DNA of 64,000 nucleotides from Variovorax sp. IB41 (GTDB lineage Bacteria; Pseudomonadota; Gammaproteobacteria; Burkholderiales; Burkholderiaceae_C): positions 244,147 to 308,146 of the forward strand of contig NZ_JAEFCB010000006.1 in NCBI RefSeq assembly GCF_016405905.1. Reading direction: 5' to 3'. The number at the start of each line of letters is the position of its first letter. Within the stretch, counting starts at the first letter, position 1. Shown here piece after piece: positions 1 through 9,002 of the stretch. The position numbers were made by a program, and so were the translations under genes. The notes beneath the pieces are model-generated. The model saw only the letters and a list, made by a program, of their open reading frames with translations. It had not been told where the DNA came from and searched no databases.

Positions 1-489
1 GCCGACCTGATGCACACGCTCTTCGCGGCGACCGGCGTCACCGCGCTGGTGGCCGCCTGGCCACCGTCGTTCGACGTGCTGCGCTATGCGGGCGCGCTGT
101 ACCTGGTGTGGCTCGCGGTGCAGGCGTTGCGCAGTGGCGGCCTGCGCATGAATGCGCAGGCCCAGCCCGCGGGGTTCGGACGCATCGTGCACATGGCGCT
201 CGTGAACAACCTCGTCAATCCGAAGGCGCTGCTGTTCTTCATGGTGTTCCTGCCGCAGTTCGTCGATCCGTCGCACGGCAGCGTGGCACTGCAGCTGGTG
301 CAACTGGGCGTGGTGCTGTCGGTGGCCGCGCTCGCCTTCAATACGCTCTTGGGCGCCTGCAGCGGACAGGTCGGCCGCTGGCTGCAGCGCCGGCCCGGTG
401 CTGCGAATTTGCAAAGCAGGGTGCTCGCCACTGTCATGCTGGGTTTGGCGTTTCGCCTGCTTTTCCTCGACCGACCCGCAGCAAGCTGA
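1..489 (+). CDS. LysE family amino-acid/metabolite exporter (5' truncated)
   Basis: The reading frame is open from the first base, so the start lies outside the window. The visible 162 residues are the C-terminal three quarters of a LysE/RhtB-type inner-membrane exporter; the family is usually about 205 residues. The family core is visible: a membrane segment ending in AGALYLVWLAVQA, then the conserved NNLVNPKALLFFMVFLPQF stretch, then two more hydrophobic helices. These proteins export amino acids or related small molecules by proton antiport. A second LysE gene lies at 3651-4283 in the same gene run. The substrate cannot be told from sequence. Confidence 0.88.
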   Translation, partial: ADLMHTLFAATGVTALVAAWPPSFDVLRYAGALYLVWLAVQALRSGGLRMNAQAQPAGFGRIVHMALVNNLVNPKALLFFMVFLPQFVDPSHGSVALQLVQLGVVLSVAALAFNTLLGACSGQVGRWLQRRPGAANLQSRVLATVMLGLAFRLLFLDRPAAS

Positions 490-501
490 GAGCCGTTGCT
501 T

Positions 502-1335
502 ATGAACATCCTGAAGATCGCGGCGTTTTCCGATGGGGATACAGGCGGCAATCCTGCCGGCGTCTTTATCGGCAGTGCATTGCCGTCCGCAGCGCAGATG
601 CAGGAGGTCGCGGCTGAAGTAGGCTTCTCCGAGACCGTGTTCGCGGCTCGGACCGCCGACGGGTGGCGCGTTCGCTACTTCTCCCCGCAATCGGAAGTCC
701 CGTTCTGCGGTCACGCGACGATTGCATTGGGTGCCGCGCTGGCGCTGCAACAAGGCGACGGCGTGTTCGCGCTGACACTGAATCATGCGGAGGTCACGGT
801 GGAAGGAAAACGTGACGGCAGCCTCGTTGCCGCAGCACTCCAGTCGCCGCGCACGCGCAGCGTCGCAGCCGAACCCACGCTGGTGTCCGATACGTTGGGG
901 TTGTTCGGCTACACAAGCGACGACCTCGACCCACGCATTCCCCCGGCACTAATTCATGCAGGCGCAGATCATCTGGTGCTTGCCCTGAAGGACCGTGCCA
1001 CGCTGTCGGCGATGGCGTACGCATTGGAAGCGGGCCGCAGCCTGATGAATCGCGCGGGACTGACGACCATCCTCCTTGTCCGTGCAGAAACCGCGCAGTT
1101 GTTCCATACGCGCAACCCCTTCGCGTCCGGCGGAGTCTATGAAGACCCGGCAACGGGCGCAGCCACGGCTGCGCTGGGCGGCTACCTTCGAGACATCGCA
1201 TGGCCTCACGCTGGTGCGATCGACGTGGTGCAAGGCGAAGACATGGGCATGTTGTCGCGCCTGCACGCAGAAATTCCGCCGACGCCAGGCAGTTCGATCC
1301 GCGTGTCCGGCAGCGCCCGCATCATGCCGGCTTGA
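502..1335 (+). CDS. PhzF family isomerase/epimerase-like protein
   Basis: This 277-residue protein belongs to the PhzF/diaminopimelate-epimerase-fold family. It shows the N-terminal GNPAGVF motif, the FSETVFA segment carrying the family's catalytic glutamate, the FCGHATIALG motif and the C-terminal EDPATGAATAALGGYL motif. Most PhzF-like proteins have no known substrate. The ATG at 502 fits family N-termini better than the TTG at 496. It follows the LysE stop by 12 bases and is probably co-transcribed with it. Its base composition looks less GC-extreme than the neighbouring genes, which might indicate separate acquisition. A second, divergent PhzF gene lies at 2004-2936. Confidence 0.85.
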   Translation: MNILKIAAFSDGDTGGNPAGVFIGSALPSAAQMQEVAAEVGFSETVFAARTADGWRVRYFSPQSEVPFCGHATIALGAALALQQGDGVFALTLNHAEVTVEGKRDGSLVAAALQSPRTRSVAAEPTLVSDTLGLFGYTSDDLDPRIPPALIHAGADHLVLALKDRATLSAMAYALEAGRSLMNRAGLTTILLVRAETAQLFHTRNPFASGGVYEDPATGAATAALGGYLRDIAWPHAGAIDVVQGEDMGMLSRLHAEIPPTPGSSIRVSGSARIMPA

Positions 1336-1365
1336 CCTCTCGAAATAACGGAAGGAAATCCATCC

Positions 1366-2007
1366 ATGCTCAACATCTGGGGCCGCATCAGCTCGATCAA
1401 CGTCCGCAAGGTGGTGTGGTGCGCGCAGGAGCTCGGGCTCGATTTCCAGCGCACCGAGGCCGGCGGCAAATTCGGCGTGGTGCAGACGGCCGAATACCTC
1501 GCGCTCAATCCGAACGCGATGGTGCCGACCATCGACGACGGCGAAGGCGCCGAGCGCGTGACGCTCTGGGAATCGAACGTGATCGTGCGCTACCTCTGCG
1601 CGAAGCATTCGCACGGCACGCTCTATCCGAGCGAGCTGCCCGCGCGCTTCGACGCCGAGCGCTGGATGGACTGGCAGCAGACCACGCTCAACCGCGCGAG
1701 CCGCGACGCCTTCGTGCAATGGGTGCGCACGCCGCCCGCCGAGCGCCAGGCCGCGCTCATCGACGCCTCGGTGCGCCAGAGCGAAGCGCTCTTCGCCGTG
1801 CTCGATGCGCACCTGGCGCGCCAGCCCTTCCTGGCCGGCGAGCGGTTCACCATGGCCGACATTCCGGTCGGCTGCGAGGCGCATCGCTGGTTCAACCTGC
1901 CGGCCGCCGAGTACCACCGGCCGAGCTGGCCGAACGTGGAGCGCTGGTACGCCGATCTTCTTTCCCGCCCCGGCGCGCGCGGCGTGCTCGATCTCTCCCT
2001 CGAATGA
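1366..2007 (+). CDS. Glutathione S-transferase family protein
   Basis: A 213-residue cytosolic GST. The N-terminal thioredoxin-like domain starts MLNIWGRISSINVRKVVW and contains the conserved NPNAMVPTIDDG (cis-proline) and WESNVIVRYL segments that bind glutathione. The C-terminal helical domain contains the FTMADIPVG motif typical of the family. It should conjugate glutathione to electrophiles, or act as an isomerase; the substrate is unknown. Its TGA overlaps the next gene's ATG in an ATGA junction (2004-2007), so the two are translationally coupled. Confidence 0.88.
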   Translation: MLNIWGRISSINVRKVVWCAQELGLDFQRTEAGGKFGVVQTAEYLALNPNAMVPTIDDGEGAERVTLWESNVIVRYLCAKHSHGTLYPSELPARFDAERWMDWQQTTLNRASRDAFVQWVRTPPAERQAALIDASVRQSEALFAVLDAHLARQPFLAGERFTMADIPVGCEAHRWFNLPAAEYHRPSWPNVERWYADLLSRPGARGVLDLSLE

Positions 2008-2936
2008 ATCCGATGAAATCCCGCCCCTTCAAGCAAGTCGACGTCTTCACCGCCACCGCGTACTACGGCAATCCGCTCGCCGTGGTGATCGATGGCCAGG
2101 ACATCGATGACGCCGCCATGCAGCGCTTCGCGCAGTGGACCAATCTCTCCGAGACCACCTTCCTCTTGCCGCCGACCGAGCCGACGGCCGACTACCGCGT
2201 GCGCATCTTCACGCCCGGCGGCGAGCTGCCCTTTGCCGGCCATCCGACCATCGGCACCTGCCACGCGTGGCTGGAGGCCGGCGGCAAGCCCAAGGTGGCG
2301 GGCCGCGTGGTGCAGCAGTGCGGCGCGGGCCTCGTGCCGCTGCGGCGCGAGGGCGAGCGCCTGGCCTTCGCCGCGCCGCCGCTCAAGCGCAGCGCCCCGA
2401 GCCCCGCGCTGCTCGCCAAGGTGGCCGGCGCGCTGGGCCTGAAGGCGCAGCAGGTGATCGCGGCGCAGGTGCTGGACAACGGCCCGGTCTGGTTCGGCCT
2501 GCTGCTGAACGATGCCGACGCCGTGCTGGCGCTGCAGCCCGACCACCGCGCGCTGAAAGAGCTGGGCGTGAAGGCGGGCGTCGCGGGCGTGCCCGCGGCG
2601 CACGACACGTCGCTGCTCATCGGCCGCTCCAACCGCGAGGCGCGCGCCTTCGGCAATCGGCCCGCGACGCCGAACGACGACGGCGCGAAGATCGACCTGG
2701 AAGTGCGCGCCTTCGCCGAACCGATCGGCGTGCAGGAAGACCCGGTCACCGGCAGCCTGAACGCGAGCCTCGCTGAATGGCTGATCGCCGACGGCCACAT
2801 GCCCGAGCGCTACCTCGCCGCGCAGGGCCAGTGCCTGGGCCGCGCGGGCCGCGTGTACATCGAGCGCGACGCCGAAGGAAAGATCTGGGTCGGCGGCGAT
2901 GCCGTGACCTGCGTCGACGGCAGCGTCACGCTGTAG
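2004..2936 (+). CDS. PhzF family isomerase/epimerase-like protein (second copy)
   Basis: A 310-residue PhzF-fold protein with motifs KQVDVFTATAYYGNPLAVV, the catalytic-glutamate segment NLSETTFLLPP, LPFAGHPTIGTCHAW and C-terminal QEDPVTGSLNASLAEWL. The ATG at 2004 overlaps the GST stop; a second ATG at 2013 is possible. It is clearly diverged from the PhzF at 502-1335 rather than a recent duplicate. Family members isomerise or epimerise small metabolites, but no substrate can be assigned. The GST, VOC and dehydratase neighbours suggest a detoxification or amino-acid-derivative pathway; this is inference. Confidence 0.87.
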   Translation: MNPMKSRPFKQVDVFTATAYYGNPLAVVIDGQDIDDAAMQRFAQWTNLSETTFLLPPTEPTADYRVRIFTPGGELPFAGHPTIGTCHAWLEAGGKPKVAGRVVQQCGAGLVPLRREGERLAFAAPPLKRSAPSPALLAKVAGALGLKAQQVIAAQVLDNGPVWFGLLLNDADAVLALQPDHRALKELGVKAGVAGVPAAHDTSLLIGRSNREARAFGNRPATPNDDGAKIDLEVRAFAEPIGVQEDPVTGSLNASLAEWLIADGHMPERYLAAQGQCLGRAGRVYIERDAEGKIWVGGDAVTCVDGSVTL

Positions 2937-2952
2937 CCAGAGGAGCCCGCGC

Positions 2953-3645
2953 ATGCACGCCCAACTCGACCACCTGGTGATCGCCGCCGCCTCGCTGGCC
3001 GAGGGCGTGGCGTGGTGCGAAAAAACGCTCGGCGTCACGCCCGGGCCGGGCGGCGCGCATCCGCTCATGGGCACGCACAACCGGCTGCTGAACGTGGCGA
3101 GCGACGCGTTCCCGCGGGCCTACGCGGAGATCATCGCGATCGAGCCCGGCAAGCACCCCTCGCGGCCCGGCACGCGCCGCTGGTTCGACCTGGACGACAC
3201 CGCGCTGCAGGCGGGCCTCGCGCAGCACGGCCCGCGGCTCATCCACTTCGTCGCGCGCGTGCCCGACGCCGCCGCCGCAACGCGCGCGCTGGCCCGCGAG
3301 GAGCATGCGCACATCGATCGCGGCCACCTCATCGAAGCCTCGCGCGACACGCCGGCCGGCCGCCTCGAATGGCAGATCACGTTGCGCGACGATGGCCAGC
3401 GCCTGTTCTACGGCGCGCTGCCGACGCTGATCCAGTGGGGGCCGGTGCATCCGGTCGATGCCATGCCCGCATCGGGCCTGGCGCTGCGTTCGCTGCGCGT
3501 CGCGCACCCGCGCGCGCCCGCGCTGTCGGCGGCGCTCTCGGCCATCGGCATGAAAGCGCTGCCGGTGGACGCCGGCCCGCCGAACCTTGTCGCCGTGTTC
3601 GATACGCCGCGCGGCCCCGTCACGCTCGAATCCAAGGGACTCTGA
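2953..3645 (+). CDS. VOC/glyoxalase-like domain protein
   Basis: A 230-residue protein whose N-terminus (LDHLVIAAASLAEGVAWCEKTLGV) is the typical first beta-alpha unit of the vicinal-oxygen-chelate fold, followed by HPLMGTHNRLLNV and RWFDLDD. The pattern resembles the glyoxalase-like (Glyoxalase_3-type) proteins, which are one-chain two-module enzymes of mostly unknown activity. The start is 16 bases after the PhzF stop, with an AGAGGAG Shine-Dalgarno. It is most likely part of the same operon. A metal-dependent lyase, isomerase or dioxygenase activity is expected from the family but cannot be specified. Confidence 0.8.
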   Translation: MHAQLDHLVIAAASLAEGVAWCEKTLGVTPGPGGAHPLMGTHNRLLNVASDAFPRAYAEIIAIEPGKHPSRPGTRRWFDLDDTALQAGLAQHGPRLIHFVARVPDAAAATRALAREEHAHIDRGHLIEASRDTPAGRLEWQITLRDDGQRLFYGALPTLIQWGPVHPVDAMPASGLALRSLRVAHPRAPALSAALSAIGMKALPVDAGPPNLVAVFDTPRGPVTLESKGL

Positions 3646-3650
3646 CCATC

Positions 3651-4283
3651 ATGCTGACCCTCACCGAAATCGCCTGGTTCGCCCTCGCCTCGCTGCTCTT
3701 GGCGCTCACGCCGGGGCCGAACATGATCTATTGCGTCTCGCGCACCTTGATCCAGGGCCGCCGCGCGGGAATGATCTCGCTGGGCGGCGTGCTGATGGCC
3801 TTTCTCGTGCACCTGTTCGCCGCGGCGCTCGGGCTCACCGCGCTGCTGCTGGCGGTGCCGCTCGCGTTCGATGCGATCCGCATCGCCGGCGCGGCCTACC
3901 TGCTGTGGCTTGCATGGCAGGCGGTGCGGCCCGGCGGCAATGCGCCGTTCGAGGCGCGCGCGCTGCCGGCCGATCCGCCGGGCAAGCTGTTCCGCATGGG
4001 CTTTCTCACGAACCTGCTGAACCCGAAGGTCGCGATGTTCTACCTGTCGTTCTTTCCGCAGTTCATCCATCCCGAACGCGGCTCGGTGCTGCTGCAGAGC
4101 GTGCAGCTGGGCATGGCGCAGATGGCGGCGAGCGCGACGGTCAACACGGTGATGATCTTCGGCGCCGCGAGCATCACGGCGGTGCTCTCGCAAAGCGCCG
4201 GCTGGCTGCGCGCGCAGCGCTACGTGATGGGCAGCGTCCTCGCCGCGCTGGCGGTGCGCGTGGCGCTCACGGAAAGAAAGTAG
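3651..4283 (+). CDS. LysE family exporter (complete copy)
   Basis: A complete 210-residue LysE/RhtB exporter. It shows the N-terminal family signature ALTPGPNMIYCVSRTL with GRRAGMISLGG following, AGAAYLLWLAWQAVRPGG, and the NLLNPKVAMFYLSFFPQF motif, with about six hydrophobic segments. It starts 5 bases after the VOC gene stop and ends 3 bases before the dehydratase start, so the three are probably co-transcribed. Pairing with a serine/threonine-dehydratase-type enzyme suggests threonine, serine or a related hydroxy-amino acid as substrate; this is inference from context only. Confidence 0.9.
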   Translation: MLTLTEIAWFALASLLLALTPGPNMIYCVSRTLIQGRRAGMISLGGVLMAFLVHLFAAALGLTALLLAVPLAFDAIRIAGAAYLLWLAWQAVRPGGNAPFEARALPADPPGKLFRMGFLTNLLNPKVAMFYLSFFPQFIHPERGSVLLQSVQLGMAQMAASATVNTVMIFGAASITAVLSQSAGWLRAQRYVMGSVLAALAVRVALTERK

Positions 4284-4286
4284 TTC

Positions 4287-5261
4287 ATGCGATTCACCCG
4301 CGAAGAGATCGACGCCGCCCAGCGCACCGTGCATGCGGCGATGCCGCCGACCCCGCAATACACCTGGCCGCTGCTGTCGCAGCGCCTGGGCGCGACGCTC
4401 TGGGCCAAGCACGAGAACCACACGCCGGTCGGCGCCTTCAAGATCCGCGGCGGCCTCACCTACTTCGAGACCCTCGCGCGCGAGCACCCCGAAGTGCGCC
4501 ACGTGATCAGCGCGACGCGCGGCAACCACGGCCAGTCGCTCGGCTTCGCGGCCCGGCGGCATGGGCTGGCAGCCACCATCGTGGTGCCGCACGGCAACTC
4601 GCAGGAGAAGAACGCCGCGATGCGCGCGCTGGGCGTCACGCTGGTCGAGCATGGCGACGATTTCCAGGCGGCGTCGGAGCACGCGGCGCTGCTGGCGGAG
4701 CGCGATGCGCTGCATCGCGTGCCGTCGTTCCATCGCGAACTGGTGCGCGGCGTCTCGACCGCGTATGTCGAGTTCTTCAGTGCGTTGAAAGACGCGCCCC
4801 CCGACGTGCTGTTCGTGCCCATCGGTCTGGGCTCCGGCTTTGCCGGCGCGGCCGTGGCGCGCGCGCATTGCGGGGTCGCGACAAAGATCATCGGCGTGGT
4901 GTCGGCGCACGCCACGGCGTACCGCGATTCCTTCCGCGCGGGCAAGCCGGTCGAGTCGCCGGTCAGCACGCGGCTGGCCGATGGCATGGCCTGCCGCGTG
5001 CCGGTGCCCGAATCGGTCGAGGTGATCCTGCGCGAAGCCGACGACGTGATCACCGTCACCGACGACGAAGTGGCCGAGGCGATGCGCATCCTCTTTTCCG
5101 ACACGCACAACGTGGCCGAAGGTGCGGGTGCCGCCGCCTTGGCGGGCGCGCTTCAACAGCAGGCGCGCTGGCGCGGCAAGACAGTGGGCATCAGCGTGAG
5201 CGGCGGCAATGTCGATTCCGACATGTTCGCCGGGGTGCTCGCGCGCAGCGCTTCTTCCTGA
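4287..5261 (+). CDS. PLP-dependent threonine/serine dehydratase-like enzyme
   Basis: A 324-residue fold-type II PLP enzyme. The cofactor lysine is in TPVGAFKIRGGLTYF (about residue 52), the substrate loop is in SATRGNHGQSLGFAA, and the phosphate-binding glycine loop is GLGSGFAGA. Length and lack of a C-terminal ACT domain match catabolic threonine dehydratases and the related hydroxyectoine-utilisation dehydratases, not biosynthetic IlvA. The expected reaction is elimination of water and ammonia from threonine, serine or a hydroxylated analogue to a keto acid. It is the last gene of the run that begins left of the window. Exact substrate is unknown. Confidence 0.87.
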   Translation: MRFTREEIDAAQRTVHAAMPPTPQYTWPLLSQRLGATLWAKHENHTPVGAFKIRGGLTYFETLAREHPEVRHVISATRGNHGQSLGFAARRHGLAATIVVPHGNSQEKNAAMRALGVTLVEHGDDFQAASEHAALLAERDALHRVPSFHRELVRGVSTAYVEFFSALKDAPPDVLFVPIGLGSGFAGAAVARAHCGVATKIIGVVSAHATAYRDSFRAGKPVESPVSTRLADGMACRVPVPESVEVILREADDVITVTDDEVAEAMRILFSDTHNVAEGAGAAALAGALQQQARWRGKTVGISVSGGNVDSDMFAGVLARSASS

Positions 5262-5268
5262 AGGCGGA

Positions 5269-6105
5269 TCAGGGCAGCGGCTGGGTGTTGGCCGTGTCCA
5301 GCGGCAGGCGCGACACCTCCGCCAGCAGCAGCGCCAGTTGCTGCGCGGCGGCGTCGATCACCGCCTGCCCCTTGGCGGCCGTCGCCGCGGCCGCATTGCC
5401 GGCCGCGCCCTGGGCGTTGTAGTCCTCCATCGCCCAGCCGAGCTTGGCGCTCTTGCCGTTGCCCAGGATCGCGTAGTCGGCCGCGCGCTGCTGCGAGGTC
5501 GACTGGAAATCCTTCGCCTCGCCCATGCGCACGCGCTCCGGCGTGAGCGCCAGCATCATCGAGGTCTCGACCTCCCCCGCGTGCACGCCGAAGCGGTGCT
5601 CCTGGGCACTGAACTGCGCGCCCGCATCGCCCAGTGGCAGGTTGAACCAGTTCACGCTGTAGACGATGAGCCCGTGCGCCGCGCGCAGCTCGCGCGCCAC
5701 GATGTCCATCGCGCCCACATGACCGCCGTGCGCATTGAAGAGCACCAGCTTCTTCACGCCCGCGCGCGCGACGCCCGCGCCGATTTCGTTCCAGACGCGG
5801 ATCAGCGTCTCCGCCGAGAGCGTGAGCGTGCCCGCGAAGCGCGCGTGCTCGGGGCTCAGGCCGATCTGCTGGGTGGGGAGGAAGAGCACCGGCAGTTCGG
5901 CCGCCAGCAGCGGCAGCGATGCGGCGACGATGCCGTCCGCCAGCACCGTGTCCACGCCCAGCGGCAGGTGCGGCCCGTGCTGCTCGGTTGCGCCCAGCGG
6001 CAGCACCGCGACGGTGGCGGCCGCATCGAGCGAAGCGAAATCGCGCGTGGTGAGCTGGGACCAGAAACGGGGAAGGGTTCGCAACGGGGACGAAGGGGCG
6101 TTCAT
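5269..6105 (-). CDS. Creatininase family amidohydrolase
   Basis: A 278-residue member of the creatininase/MftE family of metal-dependent amidases. The metal-ligand motifs are visible: LGATEQHGPHLPLGVDTVLAD, LFNAHGGHVGAMD and FGVHAGEVETSMMLAL. Family members open creatinine, cleave formamides of pterin or flavin precursors, or trim mycofactocin; this one cannot be assigned. It faces the dehydratase end-to-end with a 7-base gap. Upstream it shares a roughly 250-base divergent region with pgaA that carries a palindrome near its start. Confidence 0.87.
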   Translation of the reverse strand: MNAPSSPLRTLPRFWSQLTTRDFASLDAAATVAVLPLGATEQHGPHLPLGVDTVLADGIVAASLPLLAAELPVLFLPTQQIGLSPEHARFAGTLTLSAETLIRVWNEIGAGVARAGVKKLVLFNAHGGHVGAMDIVARELRAAHGLIVYSVNWFNLPLGDAGAQFSAQEHRFGVHAGEVETSMMLALTPERVRMGEAKDFQSTSQQRAADYAILGNGKSAKLGWAMEDYNAQGAAGNAAAATAAKGQAVIDAAAQQLALLLAEVSRLPLDTANTQPLP

Positions 6106-6353
6106 TTCGCGATCTTAGGCCGGCGCATCCGGCCCTCCAAAGTTGCACTTGCGTACAAGTTGTCGACAGAGATGGCGCAAATCGCGAACCTATTCACAGT
6201 CACGAACCATCTTCGCCACCTTTGTTGTCGATTGTTAATCAATTGGTCTAAAGTGAATTTTCAAGAACTTTCCGCTACGGCTTGTCACGGCCATGGAGGG
6301 TTCTCTTCTGCACCGCAAGCCGGTCGGCAGAAGGAAAAGTCAAAGGGAGCAGA
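6106..6353. promoter_or_regulatory. Divergent promoter region between creatininase gene and pga operon
   Basis: This gap is visibly more AT-rich than its flanks. It contains ACTTGCGTACAAGT at 6147-6160 (five paired bases each side), the 8-base palindrome TGTCGACA at 6161-6168, and GATTGTTAATCAATT at 6230-6244 (five-base arms). The first two lie close to the creatininase start and could be its operator. The AT-rich stretch at 6225-6275 is the likely pga promoter zone. An AGGGAG Shine-Dalgarno at 6344-6349 serves the pgaA GTG. No binding protein can be named. Confidence 0.45.
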
Positions 6354-9002
6354 GTGTCGATCCACAAGAAAGATGGAGGCACGGCCGCGGCCGGGCGCAA
6401 TGAAGCGCCCGCCGGCTCGTTGCCTCGAAACCTCGCGCGCGTCGTTCGCGTTGCGCGGGGCGTGCCACCGATCGTTTGCGCGCTGGCGCTGGGCGTGTCC
6501 CAGGCGTACGCGGATACGGATGCGGATGCGCGCGCCACGAACCCACCCGCCGCCGATCGCAGCGCGGCCGCCTACGACGCGCAGCAGCACGACGCATTGA
6601 TCGTCGCGCGCCGCGCAGGCCGCATCACGCCCGCAGAGGCGCTGCAGCAGCTGAACGCCTGGCTCGCGGCGCCGCTGGACGATGCGCAGCGGCGGCGCGT
6701 GGCGTCCGACGCGGTTTCCATCGCGGCCGGCGACGGCCGCTTCGCCGAAGCCGTCGCGCTGGGCCGCCGGTTCCCGCCCGCGCAGCTGCTCGACTACGCG
6801 CTGGGCCCGCTGACCGTGGCCGCGCGGCGCACGCGCGACCTCGCGCTGCAGGGCGAGACCATCGCCGCCTGGCGCGCGCGGCAGCCGGCCTCGCGCGACG
6901 CGCGCATCCACGAAGCCTTCTGGCACCTGGACAGCGGCGACGTCGCCGGGGCCGAGGCGCTGTACCGCGCCCTTTCGCAGCCAGCGCCGGCCGATGCCGC
7001 GGACCGCATCGCGCTGCTGGAGTTGCGAGGCGCCGTGGCACGCGCCGGCGGCGACACGCTCCAGGCGCTCGCCGCCTACACCGCCTCCAGCGCGCTGCAG
7101 CCCGGCCGCGCCGATGCGCGCCGCGAGGCCGACCTCGTGCTGGCGGCCGGCGGCGCCGCGTCCACCGCCTTCGACGATGCCGAGGCGGCCGAGCGCGCGC
7201 ACCCGGGCACCTTCTCCGCGCTGTCGCTGTCCACGCTGCAGCAGCAGGCGCTGGCCCAGCGGCTGCGCTGGGCCGTGCAGGACCGCGACGAGCGCATGGG
7301 GCCGTCGCGCACGACCTCCCTCGACCGCGTGCTCGCCGACCAGGACGCGGCGCTGGCACGGCTCGATGCCGCCGCGGCGAACGCCGGGCCGGCCGACGCC
7401 GAGGCGTGGCGCACCGTCCGCATCCGCCTGCAGGCCGACCGCATGCTGGCGCTGGTCGAACGTGGCCGCCCGGCCGATGCGATCGCGCTCTACGACACGC
7501 TGCGCGCGACCGGCGCCGAACTCCCGCCGTACGGCCTCGCCGCGGCCGCCCGCGCCTTCGCGCAGGAGCGCCGCTCGATCGATGCCGTGCCGCTGTACGA
7601 AGCCGCCATCGCCCGGGCCGGTGCCGACCTGCCGATGCCCGACGAGATCCATTTCGGCCTCGTCTACGCCTACCAGGACACCGGCCGCTTCGAGGAGGCC
7701 GAGGCGCTGCTCCAGCGCATCGAAGCCGCCACGCCCGCCTTCCTGCGGCTGGCGCCCGAAGCCCGCCGGCCGAACGCCCAGTACACCGACGTGAGCGGCA
7801 TGCGCGGCCTGCTGACGCTCTACGGCAACCGCCCGGCCCTCGCGCAGCAGCGCTTCGCAACGCTGACCGACGAAGCGCCGCTGAACGCGGGCTACGCCTA
7901 CGGCGCGGCGCTCACCGAGCGGCTGCGCGACCATCCCGAGGCCGCGCTCGCGCGATTCGAGGCGCAGGCGGCCAACCAGCCCTTCGACATCAGCGCGCGC
8001 GCCGGCCATGTCGAGGCGCTGATGGATGCGGGCGAATTCGCCGAGGCGCGGCGCCGCGCCGAATCGCTCGAGGCCGACGCGCCCGATGCCGCCGAGGTGC
8101 GCGACCTCGCGCGCAAGCGCCGCGCGATCACCGGCGCGCAGCTGGAGATCGACGCCGGCGCATCGACCGGCGGCGCCGCCATCGCGGACCGCGAATGGCG
8201 GCTGGACAGCCGGCTCAGCTCCGGCCTCATCGACGACCAGTGGCGCGTGTTCTACGACCAGTCGCTCGGCCGCGGCGACACCGCCATCGGCGATGCGAAC
8301 CGCGCGCGCGGCGGCCTGGGCCTGGCCTGGCAGCGCGGCCGCTGGCTGGCCGAGGGCGAGGTGCAGCGCGCGAACACCGGCCCCTACCGCACCAGCGTGG
8401 CGGGCCGCGTGGACTACCGCGCGGGCGATGCCTGGCGCCTGTCGGCCACCTACGACGGCGACAGCAAGGAGCTGCCGTGGAAGGCGCAGGTCACCGGTGT
8501 CGGCGCGCGCGAGGCCGGCGCGAGCGTGGGCTACGTGGTCGACGAATCGCGCCGCTTCGACCTGAAGTGGAAGCAGCTGGACTTCAGCGACGGCAACCTG
8601 CGCAACGGCCTGGACCTCAGCTGGAGCGAGCGCTGGATCAGCACGCCGCGCTTCCAGCTGGAGACCCGGCTGGGCGCCGACGCCAGCCGCAGCCGCGCGC
8701 AGGACGTCGCGTACTTCAGCCCGTCCAGCGACGCCAGCGCGCAGCTGAGCGTGCGCGCGCAGTGGCTCAACTGGAAGCGCGACGACCGCCAGTTCTTCCA
8801 GGCCGTGGAGATCGGCGGCGGCGGCTACCGGCAGGCGGGCTTCGGCACCGGCGCGCTCTGGAGCGTGCGCTACGAGCACCGCTGGAACCTCGGCCCGCGC
8901 ATGACGCTGCGCTATGGCGTGAGCATTTCGGCCCATCCCTACGACGGCGTGCGCGAACGACAGCGCGGCGTCTTCCTGAACCTTTCGACGCCCTTGCAGT
9001 GA
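6354..9002 (+). CDS. pgaA: Poly-beta-1,6-N-acetylglucosamine export porin PgaA
   Basis: An 882-residue outer-membrane exporter of PNAG. A long N-region and hydrophobic segment (VPPIVCALALGVSQAYA) form a signal peptide. Residues of roughly 60-600 are tetratricopeptide-type helical repeats (for example VSAGMRGLLTLYGNRPALA-like units and RFEEAEALL), and the last 270 residues are alternating short beta strands ending YDGVRERQRGVFLNLSTPLQ, a beta-barrel. The periplasmic TPR domain guides deacetylated polymer to the barrel. I chose the GTG at 6354, which has a good Shine-Dalgarno; an open frame continues upstream to 6282. The stop overlaps the pgaB ATG by one base (TGATG). Confidence 0.9.
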   Translation: MSIHKKDGGTAAAGRNEAPAGSLPRNLARVVRVARGVPPIVCALALGVSQAYADTDADARATNPPAADRSAAAYDAQQHDALIVARRAGRITPAEALQQLNAWLAAPLDDAQRRRVASDAVSIAAGDGRFAEAVALGRRFPPAQLLDYALGPLTVAARRTRDLALQGETIAAWRARQPASRDARIHEAFWHLDSGDVAGAEALYRALSQPAPADAADRIALLELRGAVARAGGDTLQALAAYTASSALQPGRADARREADLVLAAGGAASTAFDDAEAAERAHPGTFSALSLSTLQQQALAQRLRWAVQDRDERMGPSRTTSLDRVLADQDAALARLDAAAANAGPADAEAWRTVRIRLQADRMLALVERGRPADAIALYDTLRATGAELPPYGLAAAARAFAQERRSIDAVPLYEAAIARAGADLPMPDEIHFGLVYAYQDTGRFEEAEALLQRIEAATPAFLRLAPEARRPNAQYTDVSGMRGLLTLYGNRPALAQQRFATLTDEAPLNAGYAYGAALTERLRDHPEAALARFEAQAANQPFDISARAGHVEALMDAGEFAEARRRAESLEADAPDAAEVRDLARKRRAITGAQLEIDAGASTGGAAIADREWRLDSRLSSGLIDDQWRVFYDQSLGRGDTAIGDANRARGGLGLAWQRGRWLAEGEVQRANTGPYRTSVAGRVDYRAGDAWRLSATYDGDSKELPWKAQVTGVGAREAGASVGYVVDESRRFDLKWKQLDFSDGNLRNGLDLSWSERWISTPRFQLETRLGADASRSRAQDVAYFSPSSDASAQLSVRAQWLNWKRDDRQFFQAVEIGGGGYRQAGFGTGALWSVRYEHRWNLGPRMTLRYGVSISAHPYDGVRERQRGVFLNLSTPLQ

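Noticed and set aside
6130..6300. Searched the pgaA upstream region for a riboswitch-like or CRP-type site.
   Set aside because: Only short palindromes were found; no recognisable aptamer or consensus operator.
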